Below the pieces are notes generated by a model that was not told where the DNA came from, made no database searches, and was given only the letters and a program-made list of their open reading frames with translations. Positions 35,581 through 48,648 of a stretch of 64,000 bases of DNA are shown in pieces (position 1 is the first letter of the stretch; each line of letters opens with the position of its first letter). A program made the position numbers and the translations under genes. Source of the stretch: Clitoria ternatea (Eukaryota > Streptophyta > Magnoliopsida > Fabales > Fabaceae); assembly GCA_037962975.1 (NCBI GenBank), contig CM075676.1, forward strand, positions 31,863,001 to 31,927,000, read 5' to 3'.

Positions 35581-35929
35581 TCCTACCTAATAATCAAAGT
35601 TTAAATAATGTATTTATACCCAATTCATCCAAATATTACATTAAATAATGTAGTAGATATAAACAATTCAAACCAACTCTTTGGCATCCCCTTGGAAGCT
35701 TCCATGATTCACCTCGGAGGCTGACAAAATGGAGGTAAAATTTTTCGCGTTCAACGCTCCCATAGCAAACCACAAAAACCTTAAGCTGGTGCCAAATATA
35801 ATAACACAAAATGCACGCACAAGAGATACAAAATTATGTACAATGAGGGAAGCAGATAAGAAAAATACAAAGGCCCCAAAAACAACACACAAGAAGTCAA
35901 TAAAGCAAGAAAAGACCAAAACAGGGACC
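35581..35929. other. Non-coding stretch at the left edge of the nest
   Basis: Lies between the recognisable left MITE end and the palindrome array. No gene; the exact edge of LTR remnant F was not found. Confidence 0.35.
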
Positions 35930-35930
35930 C

Positions 35931-36414
35931 CTCGCTTGAGCGAGCAAGCAACCATAACAGATGTCGAATGCTCGCTCAAGCGAGCCCATCCTCGCTTGAG
36001 CGAGAATCACGCAAAAGCTCACAAGCCATTCTCGCTCAAGCGAAATGTCACACACTCAAGCAAGAAGCAAACAGGAATTAAGTATGGCTCCTCGCTTAAG
36101 CGAGAATTTTACAGAGAGCAGAGGTGACCATTTCACTTAAGCAAGGCTATACTCGCTCGAGCAAAAAAAGGACAAAGAGCAACCAGGGTAGTCTCACTCA
36201 AGCAAGGCCCTACTCGCCCAAGCGAAAAACTCACAGTGGCAATTCAAGTCGAATTCACTTAAGCGATAAGACACTCGCTCAAGCAAAAATAACACATAAT
36301 CAAACAAGTCTTATCTCGCTTAAGCGAGACCTATCTCGCTCAAGCAAGAAACATATAATCAACATTTCAGTTATGGAAGGGACTCGCTTGAGCAAAGATA
36401 CACTCGCTCAAGCG
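35931..36414. repeat. Array of ~15 TCGCTYAAGCGA palindromic motifs
   Basis: Motifs such as CTCGCTTGAGCGAG and CTCGCTCAAGCGAG start near 35931, 35972, 35991, 36031, 36092, 36133, 36151, 36193, 36211, 36250, 36273, 36314, 36333, 36381 and 36400. Spacing tends to alternate between about 19 and 41 bp, giving a higher-order unit of about 60 bp with two motifs. A short version lies in the E LTR at 61755-61832. The open frames across it are probably not genes. Confidence 0.88.
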
Positions 36415-38120
36415 AGAAAGATAGATTTTCCAACTTTTGAGTTTTGTAGGGTACCTAACTTTTCTATTTAGGTTTTGTTTGACGCCAAATTTTATAGGCA
36501 ACATGTTCTCGCTATTTCGGAGCTGTGGGTGAAGTCCGTTCACCAAAATTCAGCCGTAAGAGAAAGTTATGCAAAGAAATGTGGTTCAACCACTTAACAC
36601 ACAACTCAAGACACCAAACCAAGGAAATGCACCCTCTATTCCATTCCAAGTGTGCATACAAACTTATATATAATTATGGACCTATAGGAACTATCCGGGG
36701 AGTCCAATTTCCATAGACGCCAAACATGACCTATTCAGTTCCTTCAAGATTCAGAAATTACCTATATGCCTATCTCACACAATAACTTATCATTAAGATA
36801 ATACATACCAAACAATTCAACATCAAACTCAATTTTTCACAACCTGCCCATTGTAATTCATAAAGCTATTTCAATCATGGCTCAACACCCATATTCCTCA
36901 TAAACACATTTCCTGAACATCATTTACAATACACAATCATATCTTACCAATTTCAATCATTCACACCATCACCTATAATTTTATCAAGTTCATCCTCATT
37001 AACTTTTAACATCATCATACCTCATTCAGCTAACATCATCTCATATTGCTCTACTTCATCAATTCCATCAAATTCAATATTATGGCATAATCATTATAAG
37101 TACTTATATATAAATAAGTCTGCAATGTAATATTTTATCACTAACATCATCATACTTAATCTCATCCCCTAAGTCTATCACCATCATCAAACGATTCAAG
37201 TAAACCATCATTAGCAGCCATATTCATGAACCATCAACCAATATCATAATCATCAACAAAACGTTTTAGTAAACAACATTAGTCATCACGCATACACACA
37301 TATATGAATATACTATATATCAAAATACCCTTCCATGCATTGCCTTGGCATTGCATCCCCAATCACTTTGCACTGGTATCCAAAGCCTCTACAACCTTTT
37401 TGTCTCCAACCATCGAAACAACTTGTAAGGGCAAGTGACTAGCCATATAATTTAATGCAAATAAGTTTAATAAAGCATAATATTCAACAAGATAAATCAA
37501 TCACAAACTAACAGATAACAATATCATCATCATTTCGATCGCTATAATTATCATCAATATTTCATCGCAGAAATCACGATCATTAATATATTTTCATAAT
37601 TGACTCACAATCAAGCATAGTACATGATGCTCTAGTATCTGAATACTAAAAGGATCAGTCATCAACTAGGAGTACACCTGACATCCCATGAACCCATTGG
37701 TCCACCGAACCCGCCTGGTTCCTACCTCAACCACTGGGTCCTACTTGACCACTAGGTAGGTCAACTGGGCCACTAACGATCACGAGAGCCAAAAACAAGG
37801 GATAAATTATACCAAATGGTTGTCCGCACCACACAACATATATCTCTACGTATATCAATGGCATTTAATCATCCGATCATCATCATTAACTATCCCTGAC
37901 ATAAAGGTCATCTCCTTGGGATATATAAAATATTCAACATAATACATCATTTCCATTTCATTTAACAATAAGCCACATTGGCATCAGTCAATTTCATTCA
38001 CATTTCATAGTTCCATAAATTTTTGTATCCATACATCATAAACATAGTTTAGAACCATAAATATCACCATAGAAATTTTAAATGATCAAACACAATTAAA
38101 ACCAAATCTCACAATTATTT
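36415..38120 (-). mobile_element. LTR-like remnant F, left segment
   Basis: Non-coding. The reverse complement of about 37630-37780 matches 60060-60235 in the E LTR (AAGTAGGACCCAGTGGT, TTTAGTATC), so this is part of a long LTR of related type in minus orientation. Its other segments are 41999-43014 and 54161-54195. TGTAACATCCC, its presumed start, reads on the minus strand from 54195. The low-coordinate end was not located. Confidence 0.5.
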
Positions 38121-39063
38121 TATAACGTCCCAAACTTTTAAAAATAAATTTCTAAAATCCAAATAAATATTTCACAAATAATTTAAATTTTAGAAACAGG
38201 ATTTGGATTAACATAATATTATTGTCAATATTACATCAACCGGCTCATTAATTTGTACATAAACATAATAAAATCGGTATACACAGGAGCCGGCCAAGGC
38301 TACTACAAAACAACTATGTGCATTATGTACAATACACATATATACATAATGCTCCGAGCAGGCTGAGTGACCTCATACATCATCGCTGCGTCCTACATCC
38401 ACTATAAAAATAACAACAGTAGGGGTGAGCATAAACATGTCAAATGATAGTTATTGAATCGGATTAAATATCCAATTCATAACTACATATAAATCAAACT
38501 CATATCACATAATCTCATCATGTATCATCATGTTATTCTCAATAACATATATCAATGTAATCATATGCTCAATCAAATGGATCCATTATTAAGTCTTTTA
38601 ACTTGTGTTGCAACACTGGCTCTCAGCCATAACTCAGCTCTCAGCTGGTCCGACCGTTTTACTGGTACCAAACCGTTTGCCCTCTCACGTGACACAATCA
38701 CTCCCAGCGACAATGGTAGTGTCACGGGCTAAACCCCGAGCCCCGCTCAAGAGGTTTGCCTTGAGTCCCACCCAAGGTCTTTTGTGGAATCCTCGAAACC
38801 ACAATAATATTTCATATTTGTTCAGTACACAAGCATCCCATGCTTATCAAATGCATCCCATGCATTCATACATCATGAAAACTTCATGAATAACATTCAT
38901 AACATCATCAATCACATATCAATATCATATTTCCTACTGCATCTCATGCATAGGAATAATCATAAATTCACACATACAATTCATTTTTCATACCAAATTC
39001 AATATCTCAACATCAATATCACATGAACGGAAATATCACAATCATCACAAATATGTCACACAT

Positions 39064-39066
<3 letters not shown>

Positions 39067-39112
<46 letters not shown>
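39067..39112. repeat. (AT)n microsatellite inside D1
   Basis: An uninterrupted AT run, absent at the matching place in D2, so it expanded after the copies separated. Confidence 0.93.
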
Positions 39113-39115
<3 letters not shown>

Positions 39116-39521
39116 GGATTTATCATTAAATACAATAATATTATCCTGAATCCGTTCATAAACTATACATTTAAAATATAACGCTCCCCTACCTGGAAAT
39201 AAAGAATTCCAGCAGCTTTTCAAGCCATATCCAATCACAACTCACGAATTTCGACTGGAATTTCAACTCTGAACTCTTCCAAAGCTTCCTTACTCCTTAA
39301 AAGCCAAACTTCCACGTTAAAGAGAAGAAGTGAAGATTGGTCTCCTCTTTTATTGATAATTTCCAGTAATGATTGGAAAAGAAAGGGTTAAAGGTGATGT
39401 TGGCACTCTCTCAAAATTCCCAGCTAATCTAATGATAGGATTGGCAGAAATTGTCCATGAAAAAGATGTGAATGAAGTGAATAAATACTGATACACGTTT
39501 ATTAAGATATAAGGACAAAAC

Positions 39522-40781
39522 TGTTAGGGAATCCTATTAGGGTCAGGCAGCGGAAACACAAAGGATTCCCAAAAGAATTGCAAACACGTATGTCTCAAAG
39601 CATTATGCTAAATTAAAATTTTTAATTAGGGTTTACCTCTTGTAGACGCAGAACAAGATCCTCGATCGAAGCAATTGTAGCTTCGCCCTTAGGAGTCCAC
39701 ACGAGCACTCCCACCAGAAAAACAGAGCTCTGAATGCTAGTACGGAATTTTGTTTTGGTCTAATTTTTGAGCAGCAGCCTATGAGCATCTCATGCTCTAT
39801 ATATAGGCTTAGGTCTTGACCTGAGCTCTCATTAAACATTTGGCTCCTTACTCATTCTAAATGAGTTAGGCCCAAATAGTTTTATTTTCAGTCCAACTAA
39901 AATAAAACTATCATCTGGTGGGCTTACTCTATGTGTGTGACCCTATAGGTAAAATATTCGTTATATTAATAATAAACTATTTTATTATTAATATAAAATA
40001 AGAGCAGTATCTAGCAATACATCATTACGTCCGAATATTATTTATCATCGACATGACCTATAAGTGATAATTATTTTATATATCTATTCCTTTTGTCACG
40101 ATATCTAATTGGGCCCAAGGCATGATCATCGTCATCCTTATATGGCTCAATTCTTTTTACTTGATACCAAAGTAGACTTTATAGAATAAATATCTAATAT
40201 TTATTCGTCCTAGCATGGCCATGCATTTCATTAGTCTCACTCCATCAAGTGGCCCATAGATATCACTCCTGTCACATAGGAGAGACAAATTTCATCTACA
40301 TCACTCACATCCCTCTGCATAATTTATCTATTGCCTAATCACAATCTTTATGGTCATCTTATTACAGATAACGTTTGATTGTATTAAAACAATAAACTTC
40401 TTATGTAGGAATCGTAGTGCTTCAGGTCAAAGGACTACATACCATTATCACATTGAGAACCGTTTATGACACTCATGTAACAATCCATGCAACGTTCTCA
40501 TGGTGGGTCTGTCCAGTACAACATTACCCTTAATGTGTACCCATGTAAAGACTTGATATCATATATCTATGATTTGTGAGATTAAATCATCAATACATTT
40601 ACACACTAATCTTAATGTATTTACATGTCCCCATGTAAATACTTGATTAGGGACGTTTAAGGAATAATTCTTATATGACCTATTATTCCAGGATAAATAG
40701 CATTTGTCTAAAACTGAAAATACTAATTTTATTAATAAGTTAAAATTGATACATTAATAGCTCATAGTGCATACACCAACA
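39522..40781. mobile_element. Solo LTR G nested in D1
   Basis: 1260 bp, TGTTAGGG...ACCAACA, with exact AAAAC duplications (39517-39521 and 40782-40786). No internal sequence. The ends and size fit a Ty1/copia LTR; the family and orientation are not certain. A CTATATATAGG TATA-like box is at about 39796. Confidence 0.85.
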
Positions 40782-40916
40782 AAAACAAGGTAATAAAAGA
40801 AAAGAGGATAGGACAATAGAGAGGGTCCCATACTTAGAAAAATCAGAAAAGAGAATCTGCTAGAACAGAGTGACGTGGAAAGCCTCAATAATTGGAGTAA
40901 TTATCAATTCTGACTC

Positions 40917-41940
40917 GGTTTCGGTATCTTGGGCATATCCCTCTTTCCGAGAAGATTCATCATAGCCTCTTTACGTTCAGAATTACTTCACTTGGAGGAA
41001 ATTCACTCAGAAAGGTTTCCATATGAAACACTCAACTTTCCTTCCTCGAAAATGACCCACTTAGAAATGTATCACCCGGAGATACCTCATTCAGAAATAT
41101 CTCACTCAGATATATCTCTACCCGAGTCAAAACCTTCACATGCATCACTCGGAAGTCTTACCTTCAAAAAGATCACTCGGAATCGAAGACAATCCTCTTT
41201 CAGAAATCTTTTCACTCGAAAGGATCACTCGGGGTCGAAGACAATCTTGAAGACGAATCCAAGCATAAGCTCTCAGAAACTCTGAATATAGACCCGAGCA
41301 TAGGCTCTTGGCAGTCTTTAAGACACCCGAGCACGAATTGAATGAAAGGATTCACCACTCGGATATTTACTTTCCCCGGGAACAATTCACTCAGAACATA
41401 CTCGTTCGAAGTTAAAGTCTCTCTGTCTAGAAATACTTCCCCTGGAAAGGACTCACTCAGTATATCTCAATCAGTGCCATACCACTCGGAAACCAGAAAT
41501 GTCTCACTTGACGTTATCCCACTTGGAACGTCTCACTCGGTGCCATCCCTCTCGGAAGTGTCGCACTCAGAGACACCTCACTCGGAAAGTCACACAACTC
41601 GGAGATACTCCACTCGGTCACTATTCAAAAATATCTCGGCCTGAGAAGTACTCATTCGAAATCAAAGATTTTCCCACTCGGGAGTACTTCTCTCAAAAAC
41701 GATCCCTTCAGAAACGTTTCACTCGGAGACGTTTCACTCGGATTTTCCTCAATCAAAACTGTCTCATTCGGACATAATTTTTCTTCACTCCGAAGTGATT
41801 CTCTCGGTTATATTTCACTCAGAAACATGTTAACCTTCCTTCACTCAGAATTATATCCATTTTCACTCGGAAGGTCTTGTCTCAGTCATATTTCACTCAG
41901 AATTTCTCCACTGATCAGACATTTTTCACTCGGAAATTCT
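40917..41940 (-). repeat. CCGAGTG-motif array in D1
   Basis: At least 18 perfect CTCGG cores and many CTCAGA variants, irregularly spaced and nearly all in one orientation. The matching array in D2 is at 51794-52620. Confidence 0.85.
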
Positions 41941-41998
41941 CCACTGATCCTTAATGAATTATTTTCTAAAATTCTAAATTTTAGGATGTTACATATTT

Positions 41999-43014
41999 CA
42001 TTTCAAAACATACTTACCTAGCAATTTGCTCTCCATGTTATTTCTATAAAAGTCCTACATTTTAACTTAGACATTTCAAAGGGCGATAAAGAAATATATT
42101 CACATCAATTTATATACCGTGAACACTTCCCTTACCCTAACTCTGAGCTTTTAGAACCTTGATTCGATCACTGATTTCTTGTGAACGCGCCAACACTCTA
42201 AAATTAGAAGTCACCAAGAATTAAAATTAAAGTCATCATCTCCGAAACCGTAACTCGTTCCTCTTTACCACTTCCATTCTTCAACTTAAGGTTATCGTAA
42301 CTCACCGATATCACTTTCGCTCTTTGGTTCCAACTTCCTTCTTTCCAATTACTTTGTCGGCCTTCGTTTCGCAACCTACCATCAATGAAACAAAAAGCCC
42401 AATTGTCATTTTAGGAAGCCCATTACCTCTACAATCCTCCACAAGCTTCAATTATCAAAAGAATGAAGCGAAACCACGCCCCTAAAAAAACCCACTCACG
42501 GTCAAAAATAGAGAAAGAGGAAAAGGATACCAAAATGTGAAATTAATAGTACATTTACATAACTCTCACTTAGAGGATTCCTAAAACGTATTCAATTGCA
42601 AGAATCGCTCACGAATTGACTTCCAATTTGAAGCTTAAAGGGAAAGGACAATGGCATGCAAAGTGTTCTCTGTTTTTCCATTTTTGCTCGCGTGAAGGAG
42701 AAAGACTTTTGGCAATTATTTGGTTTCATTAAAGGCAATGGCAAAATGGTCCTTTTGTAAATTTCATTTTCGTATTTCTTTTAATTCATAATCCTATTTT
42801 CTTTTCTTTATCCAATTAATAAAAAATAATCATAATTAATATAAATCTATTTTTACTTCTTACCACATTGTAACTATTTCTTTATCCTCATGGTTAAACC
42901 AATTTCTTATTTAATTACATTCCTTTATTTAATTTAATTAATCAAGGATCTATTTAGTTAAATTTTTCACTAAGTTCACCTCATAATTTTTAATTTAATT
43001 ATATAACTGTGATT
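41999..43014 (-). mobile_element. LTR-like remnant F, middle segment
   Basis: Non-coding sequence between D1 and D2 which is continuous with the F segments once the nested elements are removed. No gene recognised. Confidence 0.4.
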
Positions 43015-43153
43015 TGTAACATCCCAAAATTTGTAATTTTTCAAAAATTCATTCATTAAGGATTAATGAAGAAATTCTGAATGAAATTCCGAGTGAATAC
43101 CATTTGAAATATGATATTCCGAGTGAAAATGGTGTGATACTGGGTGAAGTAAG

Positions 43154-44575
43154 TGTTGTTCAAGTGGCCTCAATACTCAAGAGGGGGGGTGAATTGAGTA
43201 ATAAAACTTTTGCTTGGAATACCTTTGAAATTGATTTCTATAACCAAGTTTATGAGATTATGCAAGTGAAAGCAAGTAAAAATGATATGCAATGCACTAC
43301 AAGAGGTAAGTATAGCTGAGACAATTTAGCAAACACTTGGTGTGCAATATCTAAGATATAACAAATTAAGCAAGTTCAAGTATGCTCTTCTCAACCAAAC
43401 AATACCAATCAACAAATATGCAGTATATGAAAGTAAAAGAGTAAGGAAGAGAAGCTTGCAAACCGATATAACGAGTTCCACCCAATCCGGTGTACGTCTC
43501 GCCTCTAAGCAACCCACGTAGAGGATTTTCCACTATTGTAGACTAGAGATACAACTTTGAGCAATTGCGGCTTCCTAGTGTCCCACACTCAAGAACCCAA
43601 TCCTCACAAGTACAAGGGCAACCCACTCAATCTCTCAGTCTCACAATATCCCAAAGGTTGAATCCTCAACCTTTGTAACCACTCAACCTAGAGTGAACAA
43701 CCACTCAACCTAGAGTGAATAACTTGTGTTTGGTGTTTGTTTACAATCAATATACTCTCTCAATAGAGTAGATATACAAATGAAAAGCTCTCCCAAATTC
43801 TAACTCTCAAGATGAGAGGATATACAAATGTATTTCAAGATACAAGAAATAGGCTTACAAAGCACAAGATAGAGCTATGGATTTGTTGCTTCTTGGGTGT
43901 GTCTTTGTGCTTGTGTTCCTCTTTAATTTATAGAGCCAAGATAGCTGTTGAGGAGTGCCCTAGTCCATCATAGCCGTTGCAGTTAGTGGAAATTTGAAGA
44001 ATGGTGGAGACATGACCTGGTTTCCCACTTAAATCTGTTTTTCCACTAGCGTAATCGATTACACCCTCGCGTTGTAATCGATTAGCTTCAAGTCAGAGAG
44101 TCACTAATCGATTATTTCATTTCCTCTAATCGATTAGCATCTGTACCTGATGCATTTTAATTTGTTTTCACAGCATCCTAATCGATTAGCATGTCTTGCA
44201 ATCGATTACCTTAAATCCAGTGATTCACTAATCGATTATATGGTTCCCTTAATCGATTAGCTTTCATACCTGATGCATTTTGTCCCATTTCTGATTGTTG
44301 TAATCGATTAGTCTCTGGTGTATAATCGATTACCTTAATTCCAGTGAGTACCTAATCGATTGTTCAGCTCCCTAATCGATTAGCTTTCATACCTGATGCA
44401 ATTTCTTCCAAAACAGAAAGCTCCTAATCGATTAGCATCTATGGCCTAATCGATTAGCTTCGCTGTTACTTCAATTCTGATTTCATGTCTTTGTTTTTGC
44501 ATCGGTTTCTTCAAGAGTGCTTGTCATTATCAAAATCTTTGCACATCTTTGGACCTGTTAACATATTCAAACACA
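43154..44575 (-). repeat. 3' LTR of element C
   Basis: 1422 bp. Contains 14 AATCGATT cores between 44050 and 44462, mostly as the palindrome TAATCGATTA. Confidence 0.95.
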
Positions 44576-44589
44576 TTCTCCCCCTTTTT
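44576..44589 (-). promoter_or_regulatory. Polypurine tract of element C
   Basis: The minus strand reads AAAAAGGGGGAGAA directly before the 3' LTR, as is typical of SIRE-type elements. Confidence 0.88.
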
Positions 44590-45158
44590 GATGATGACAA
44601 CTATGTTCATCTCTTGAGGGTTGTTAGTTTAAATAATATAGACTTATCTTTTATGTTTTTGCAAAAATAACTCTGCTACATTATCTCTTTTTCAAATAGC
44701 AGATGACCAATTTCAAAAATCAGAGTAATCACATATCACTTCAGCAGCAAATAACTTATCTCTATTATCTCATTATCTATTTTCTCTTATCTATAACTCT
44801 CCCCCTATCAAAAGGAATTTAACAAACAGATAGTATTTTTCAAATTTTGTTAACAGAGCATCTATTATCCATATTCTTAGTATCAGAGTCATATTCAAAA
44901 TTGTAGTGTCAGAGCATCTATCAATATTATCCATATTTAATTATCCAAATTTTTGTTTCAAAGCATTATCCAACATATGAACATATATTCTTCTCCCCCT
45001 TTGTAATCATCAAAAAATAATTAGAGCAGTGAAGAGAAATAATATAAACTGAAATAAGATAGGTTTATTGAATTTAAAAAAAAATGGGAAATACAAGAAG
45101 TAAAATTATTCAAAATTCAGAAAAGAAACCAACAGCTAAACAAAACATAACTAAAAAT
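44590..45158 (-). other. Non-coding 3' region of element C
   Basis: Between the last ORF and the polypurine tract. AT-rich, with no gene seen. Confidence 0.5.
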
Positions 45159-46273
45159 CTAATTATCCGGGTTGAAGAAGCGGATTTCTGCAATTTGGTG
45201 AGCCAGCTCTTCATATCGCTGCTGCATCATCTCAAAATGTTGCTGCTCGGTCATTGAAAACTCTTGGAGGGAGTTTTCAAGTCGATCGAAGCGGCGATCA
45301 AGATGGGCGTAGAGAGATGCAAATGGGTCAGCTTGTGGTGCAGATGAAGAGGCTGATGGTGCAGCTTGTGGTTGAGGTGGAGGAGGAGGAGGAGCAGCAG
45401 GTTCAGCAAAGGGGTTGGCACCATGTTCCCGGTCACTCCTTAGAATCCACATTCCAGCAATGTTGACCATGCCCATTTTATTGAGGTGGGAAGTGCCAAT
45501 GCAAGCTCTTGGGGGCACTTTTTCAGAGAGTTCCCCTGCCAAATCAACACCACAGAATTAAAAATTTTGGTGAGGAGGATACCATAAGGGAGCTTTTGCT
45601 GGTCCTTGGTATGGCGCATGTGGAATTTGATCAACTGAACCCAGTTGATCTCTTTGTGGTTCAGCATGGCCCACATTAAGAGGACATCATCCTCTTCAAC
45701 CAGAGCATAGTTCCCACCACGGGGAACAATCATCTTGACCAAGAAGAAGTGGAGCAGGCGGTTGTTCATGGTCAAGTGGCCAACTAGTTTGTGGTTGCTC
45801 ATGGGAGGAGCCGGCTTCCACAAAGAACGGCGGGCAGTGATGGGATTAAAACCCCATTCATCCTCGGGTTCGCCTCCATCAAAGTCAGCATTGTTGAGGG
45901 GCAGTTTAGAAATTTCTGCAAATTGGGCATTTGAGAGTTTGATGGTGGTGTTTTTCACCTTGGATTCAACCATCCCATTTACAAGGCGGAGGTTACAATA
46001 GAATACCCTCATAAGCTCAGGATAGTATTCTTCTTCTTTGAGGGATAGGAAGGGGAAGAGGTTGTAGTGGTTGAGGCTTTGGGTGAAGGTAAGGCTTGGG
46101 TTGTCAAAAGTGTCAGCAACGGTGTAATGAGGGGTCATAATCTCCCTTTCAGAAAAATTCTTCATAAAATTTTGAAGTTCTCTAGGAGAAGAAAAGAACC
46201 TTGAGAAGTCAAGGGGGTTATGGGCTTGAGCTGCAGAGGACCTAGCTCTCTTGACAGTTCTAGAAGTAGACAT
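45159..46273 (-). pseudogene. Extra ORF of element C, plant transposon-protein type, frameshifted
   Basis: Two overlapping frames (46273-45440 and 45542-45159) read as one protein with a one-base shift near 45550. The first part, starting MSTSRTVKRARSS, resembles the putative plant transposon protein domain found as an extra ORF in plant retroelements (PF20167, Transposase_32-like). The second part ends in a Pro-rich linker (eight Pro in a row) and a short coiled coil with Gln and Glu. It reads in the same direction as pol. Its role is unknown. Confidence 0.65.
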
Positions 46274-46499
46274 GGTGGAAAATGCAAAAGAAGGAGATGA
46301 AGAGAGATGAGTGCTAGAGAGTTTTAGAGAGGTTTGGGAGAAAGGAGGTGGTGTGAGATGAGAAGGTGAAGGGAGGGGTATTTATAGGTGAGAATTAGGT
46401 TTGGGAAGGAGGAAAGAGAGTTTAGAAAGGAGTGAAGTGAGTTAAGAGAGAGTGTTGTTCGAGTGAGCCTAGGAAATTGGAGTTTTGACTCATCAGAAC

Positions 46500-46850
46500 G
46501 CGTGATAATCGATTACGAGACAGGGGGTAATCGATTAGATCGCTGTTTCTGGGGAATTTCAAACGTTTCATACAGAGGGTAATCGATTATAGGCTTAGGG
46601 TAATCGATTAGTTTAGAAACAGAATCGTCCTAATCGATTGGAGCAATGTGGTAATCGATTATGAAGAAGAGAAAACGTTTTGAACCTGAAACAGAAGCTT
46701 TGTAATCGATTATGGATCATGGATAATCGATTATATTAGAAACAGAATGATTGTAATCGATTATGGGTGAGTTCTAATCGATTATCTTAGAAACAGAAGC
46801 TTAGTAATCGATTGGGATTAACAATGTAATCGATTATGGAGTCAAAAACT
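46500..46850. repeat. Internal array of TAATCGATTA palindromes in element C
   Basis: Twelve AATCGATT cores in about 340 bp, between the extra ORF and pol. With 14 in each LTR the element carries about 40. Spacing is irregular. Confidence 0.9.
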
Positions 46851-46937
46851 TCAAACATATCAAACAGCAAGGTTCCAAGCATGAAATGTGATATATACCA
46901 TGCATTATGCCATTCAACAAGGTTCTTATCAAAATAT

Positions 46938-48648
46938 TCAAACACAATTGGACATGTCAAGAATGCCTAACTCTCTTCTTATGTGAATGAATTGCTCTCT
47001 AGCCAAGGGTTTTGTGAAAATATCAGCTAGTTGCCTAGAAGTTTCTACATGTTCAAGTACACAATCCCCTTTTAACACATGATCTCTAATAAAGTGATGC
47101 CTAATCTCAATGTGCTTGGTTCTAGAGTGCATTACTGGATTTTTCGAGATATTAATGGCACTAGTGTTATCACATTTAATGGGGACTTTATTCAAGGTAA
47201 TACCAAAATCAAGAAGTTGTTGTCTCATCCAAAGAATTTGAGCACAACAACTACCAGCTGCTACATATTCTGCCTCAGCCGTTGACAAAGCAACACTTGC
47301 TTGTTTCTTGCTATGCCAAGAAACAAGGGAACTACCAAGCAAATGGCATGTACCACTAGTACTTTTTCTATCAAGCTTACACCCCGCAAAGTCGGAATCA
47401 GAATATCCTAAAAGATTACATTCAACGCCTTTGGGATACCATAAACCAACATTTTGAGTACCCACAAGATATTTCAAAATTCTTTTTACGGCAGTCAAAT
47501 ATGATTCTTTAGGACATGCTTGATATCTAACACACATGCATACCGCAAACATAATATCAGGTCTACTCACAGTTAAATACAGTAAGGATCCAATCATACC
47601 TCGATATTTGGTGATTTCAATGTCCTTACCCTTTTCGTCTTTGTCTAGATAGCAGGATGTGCTCATGGGTGTAGCTATCTCGTTTGCCTTGTCCATTCCA
47701 AACCTTTTAAGTAGTTCCTTACAGTATTTAGTTTGGCTAATGAACGTTCCATCAATGGCTTGTTTTATTTGTAGTCCAAGGAAGAAGGTGAGTTCTCCCA
47801 TCAAGGACATTTCAAACTCATTCTGCATAATCTTGGCAAATTCTTGACAGAGATTTTCATTAGTAGCACCAAATATTATGTCATCTACATAAATCTGTAC
47901 CAAGAGGATGTCATTATGTTTGCGTTTTATAAACAATGTAGTATCAACCTTTCCTCTTTCAAAGTTGTGTTCTGCTTAATCTTTCATACCAAGCTCTTGG
48001 AGCTTGTTTCAAACCATATAAAGCTTTTCTCAATTTGAAGACATGGTTTGGAAATTTATGATTTTCAAAACCGGGAGGTTGATCTACATAAACTTCTTCT
48101 TGAATGTAGCCATTTAAGAACGCACTTTTGACATCCATTTGATACAGTTTGAAATCCATACAACATGCAAAAGCTAGCAATAATCTAATGGCTTCTAACC
48201 TAGCTACGGGAGCATATGTTTCTTCATAGTCTATTCCTTCTTCTTGGTTGTATCCCTTTGCAACTAGTCTAGCTTTGTTTCTAGTTATTATACCATTTTC
48301 ATCTAGCTTATTTCTAAAAACCCATTTGGTGCCTATTATTAGATGGTCATTGGGTCTTGGCACAAGTTCCCAAACTTCATTTCTTTCAAATTGGTTTAAC
48401 TCTTCTTGCATGGCCAACATCCAATGCTCATCAATAATGGCTTCATCAATATTTTTGGGTTCAATTTGGGATACAAAAGCTAAGTGATTGCATGCATTTC
48501 TAATGGCGTTTCGAGTACTTACCCCTTTGGTTATTTCTCCAATGATTTTGTCCAAGGGATGATCCTTCAAGGTTACCCAATCTTGTTGTCTCTCAATTTG
48601 TGTTGTACCTCCATCATTTTTGACTTCTTCTTTGTCTTCCAAGTTCAT
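46938..48648 (-). pseudogene. pol: Truncated pol of element C: reverse transcriptase and RNase H
   Basis: Frames 48648-47959 and 47936-46938. The first has copia RT motifs (KARLVAKGYNQ, YAPVARLEAIR, QMDVKSAFLNG, LYGLKQAPRAWY). The second has YVDDIIFG and then copia RNase H (YSDSDFAG, STAEAEYVAAGSCC). The break near 47950 is a small deletion with a frameshift. The protein lacks protease, integrase and the front of pol. The RNase H motif fits the SIRE branch. Confidence 0.9.

Larger units (their letters stand above)
38121..41993 (-). mobile_element. Solo LTR D1 of a gypsy-type family, minus strand
   Basis: Begins TGTAACATCC on the minus strand (41993) and ends GGGACGTTATA (38121), flanked by exact TATTT duplications (38116-38120 and 41994-41998). 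Homologous to D2 over its length. Without solo LTR G it is about 2.6 kb. A dense CCGAGTG-type array (reverse complement CACTCGG) occupies 40930-41940. No internal region is present, so it is a solo LTR. Confidence 0.85.

Noticed and set aside
35931..36414. CRISPR-like appearance of evenly spaced short palindromes
   Set aside because: The context is plant retrotransposon DNA, repeats are only about 13 bp, spacing alternates and there are no cas genes.
35729..36471. Two open frames of 132 and 115 residues across the palindrome array
   Set aside because: Their content follows the repeated TCGCTYAAGCGA unit; no domain and no conservation can be seen.
44050..44462. TAATCGATTA array as a CRISPR array
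   Set aside because: Ten-base motifs with irregular spacing, duplicated in both LTRs of a copia element.
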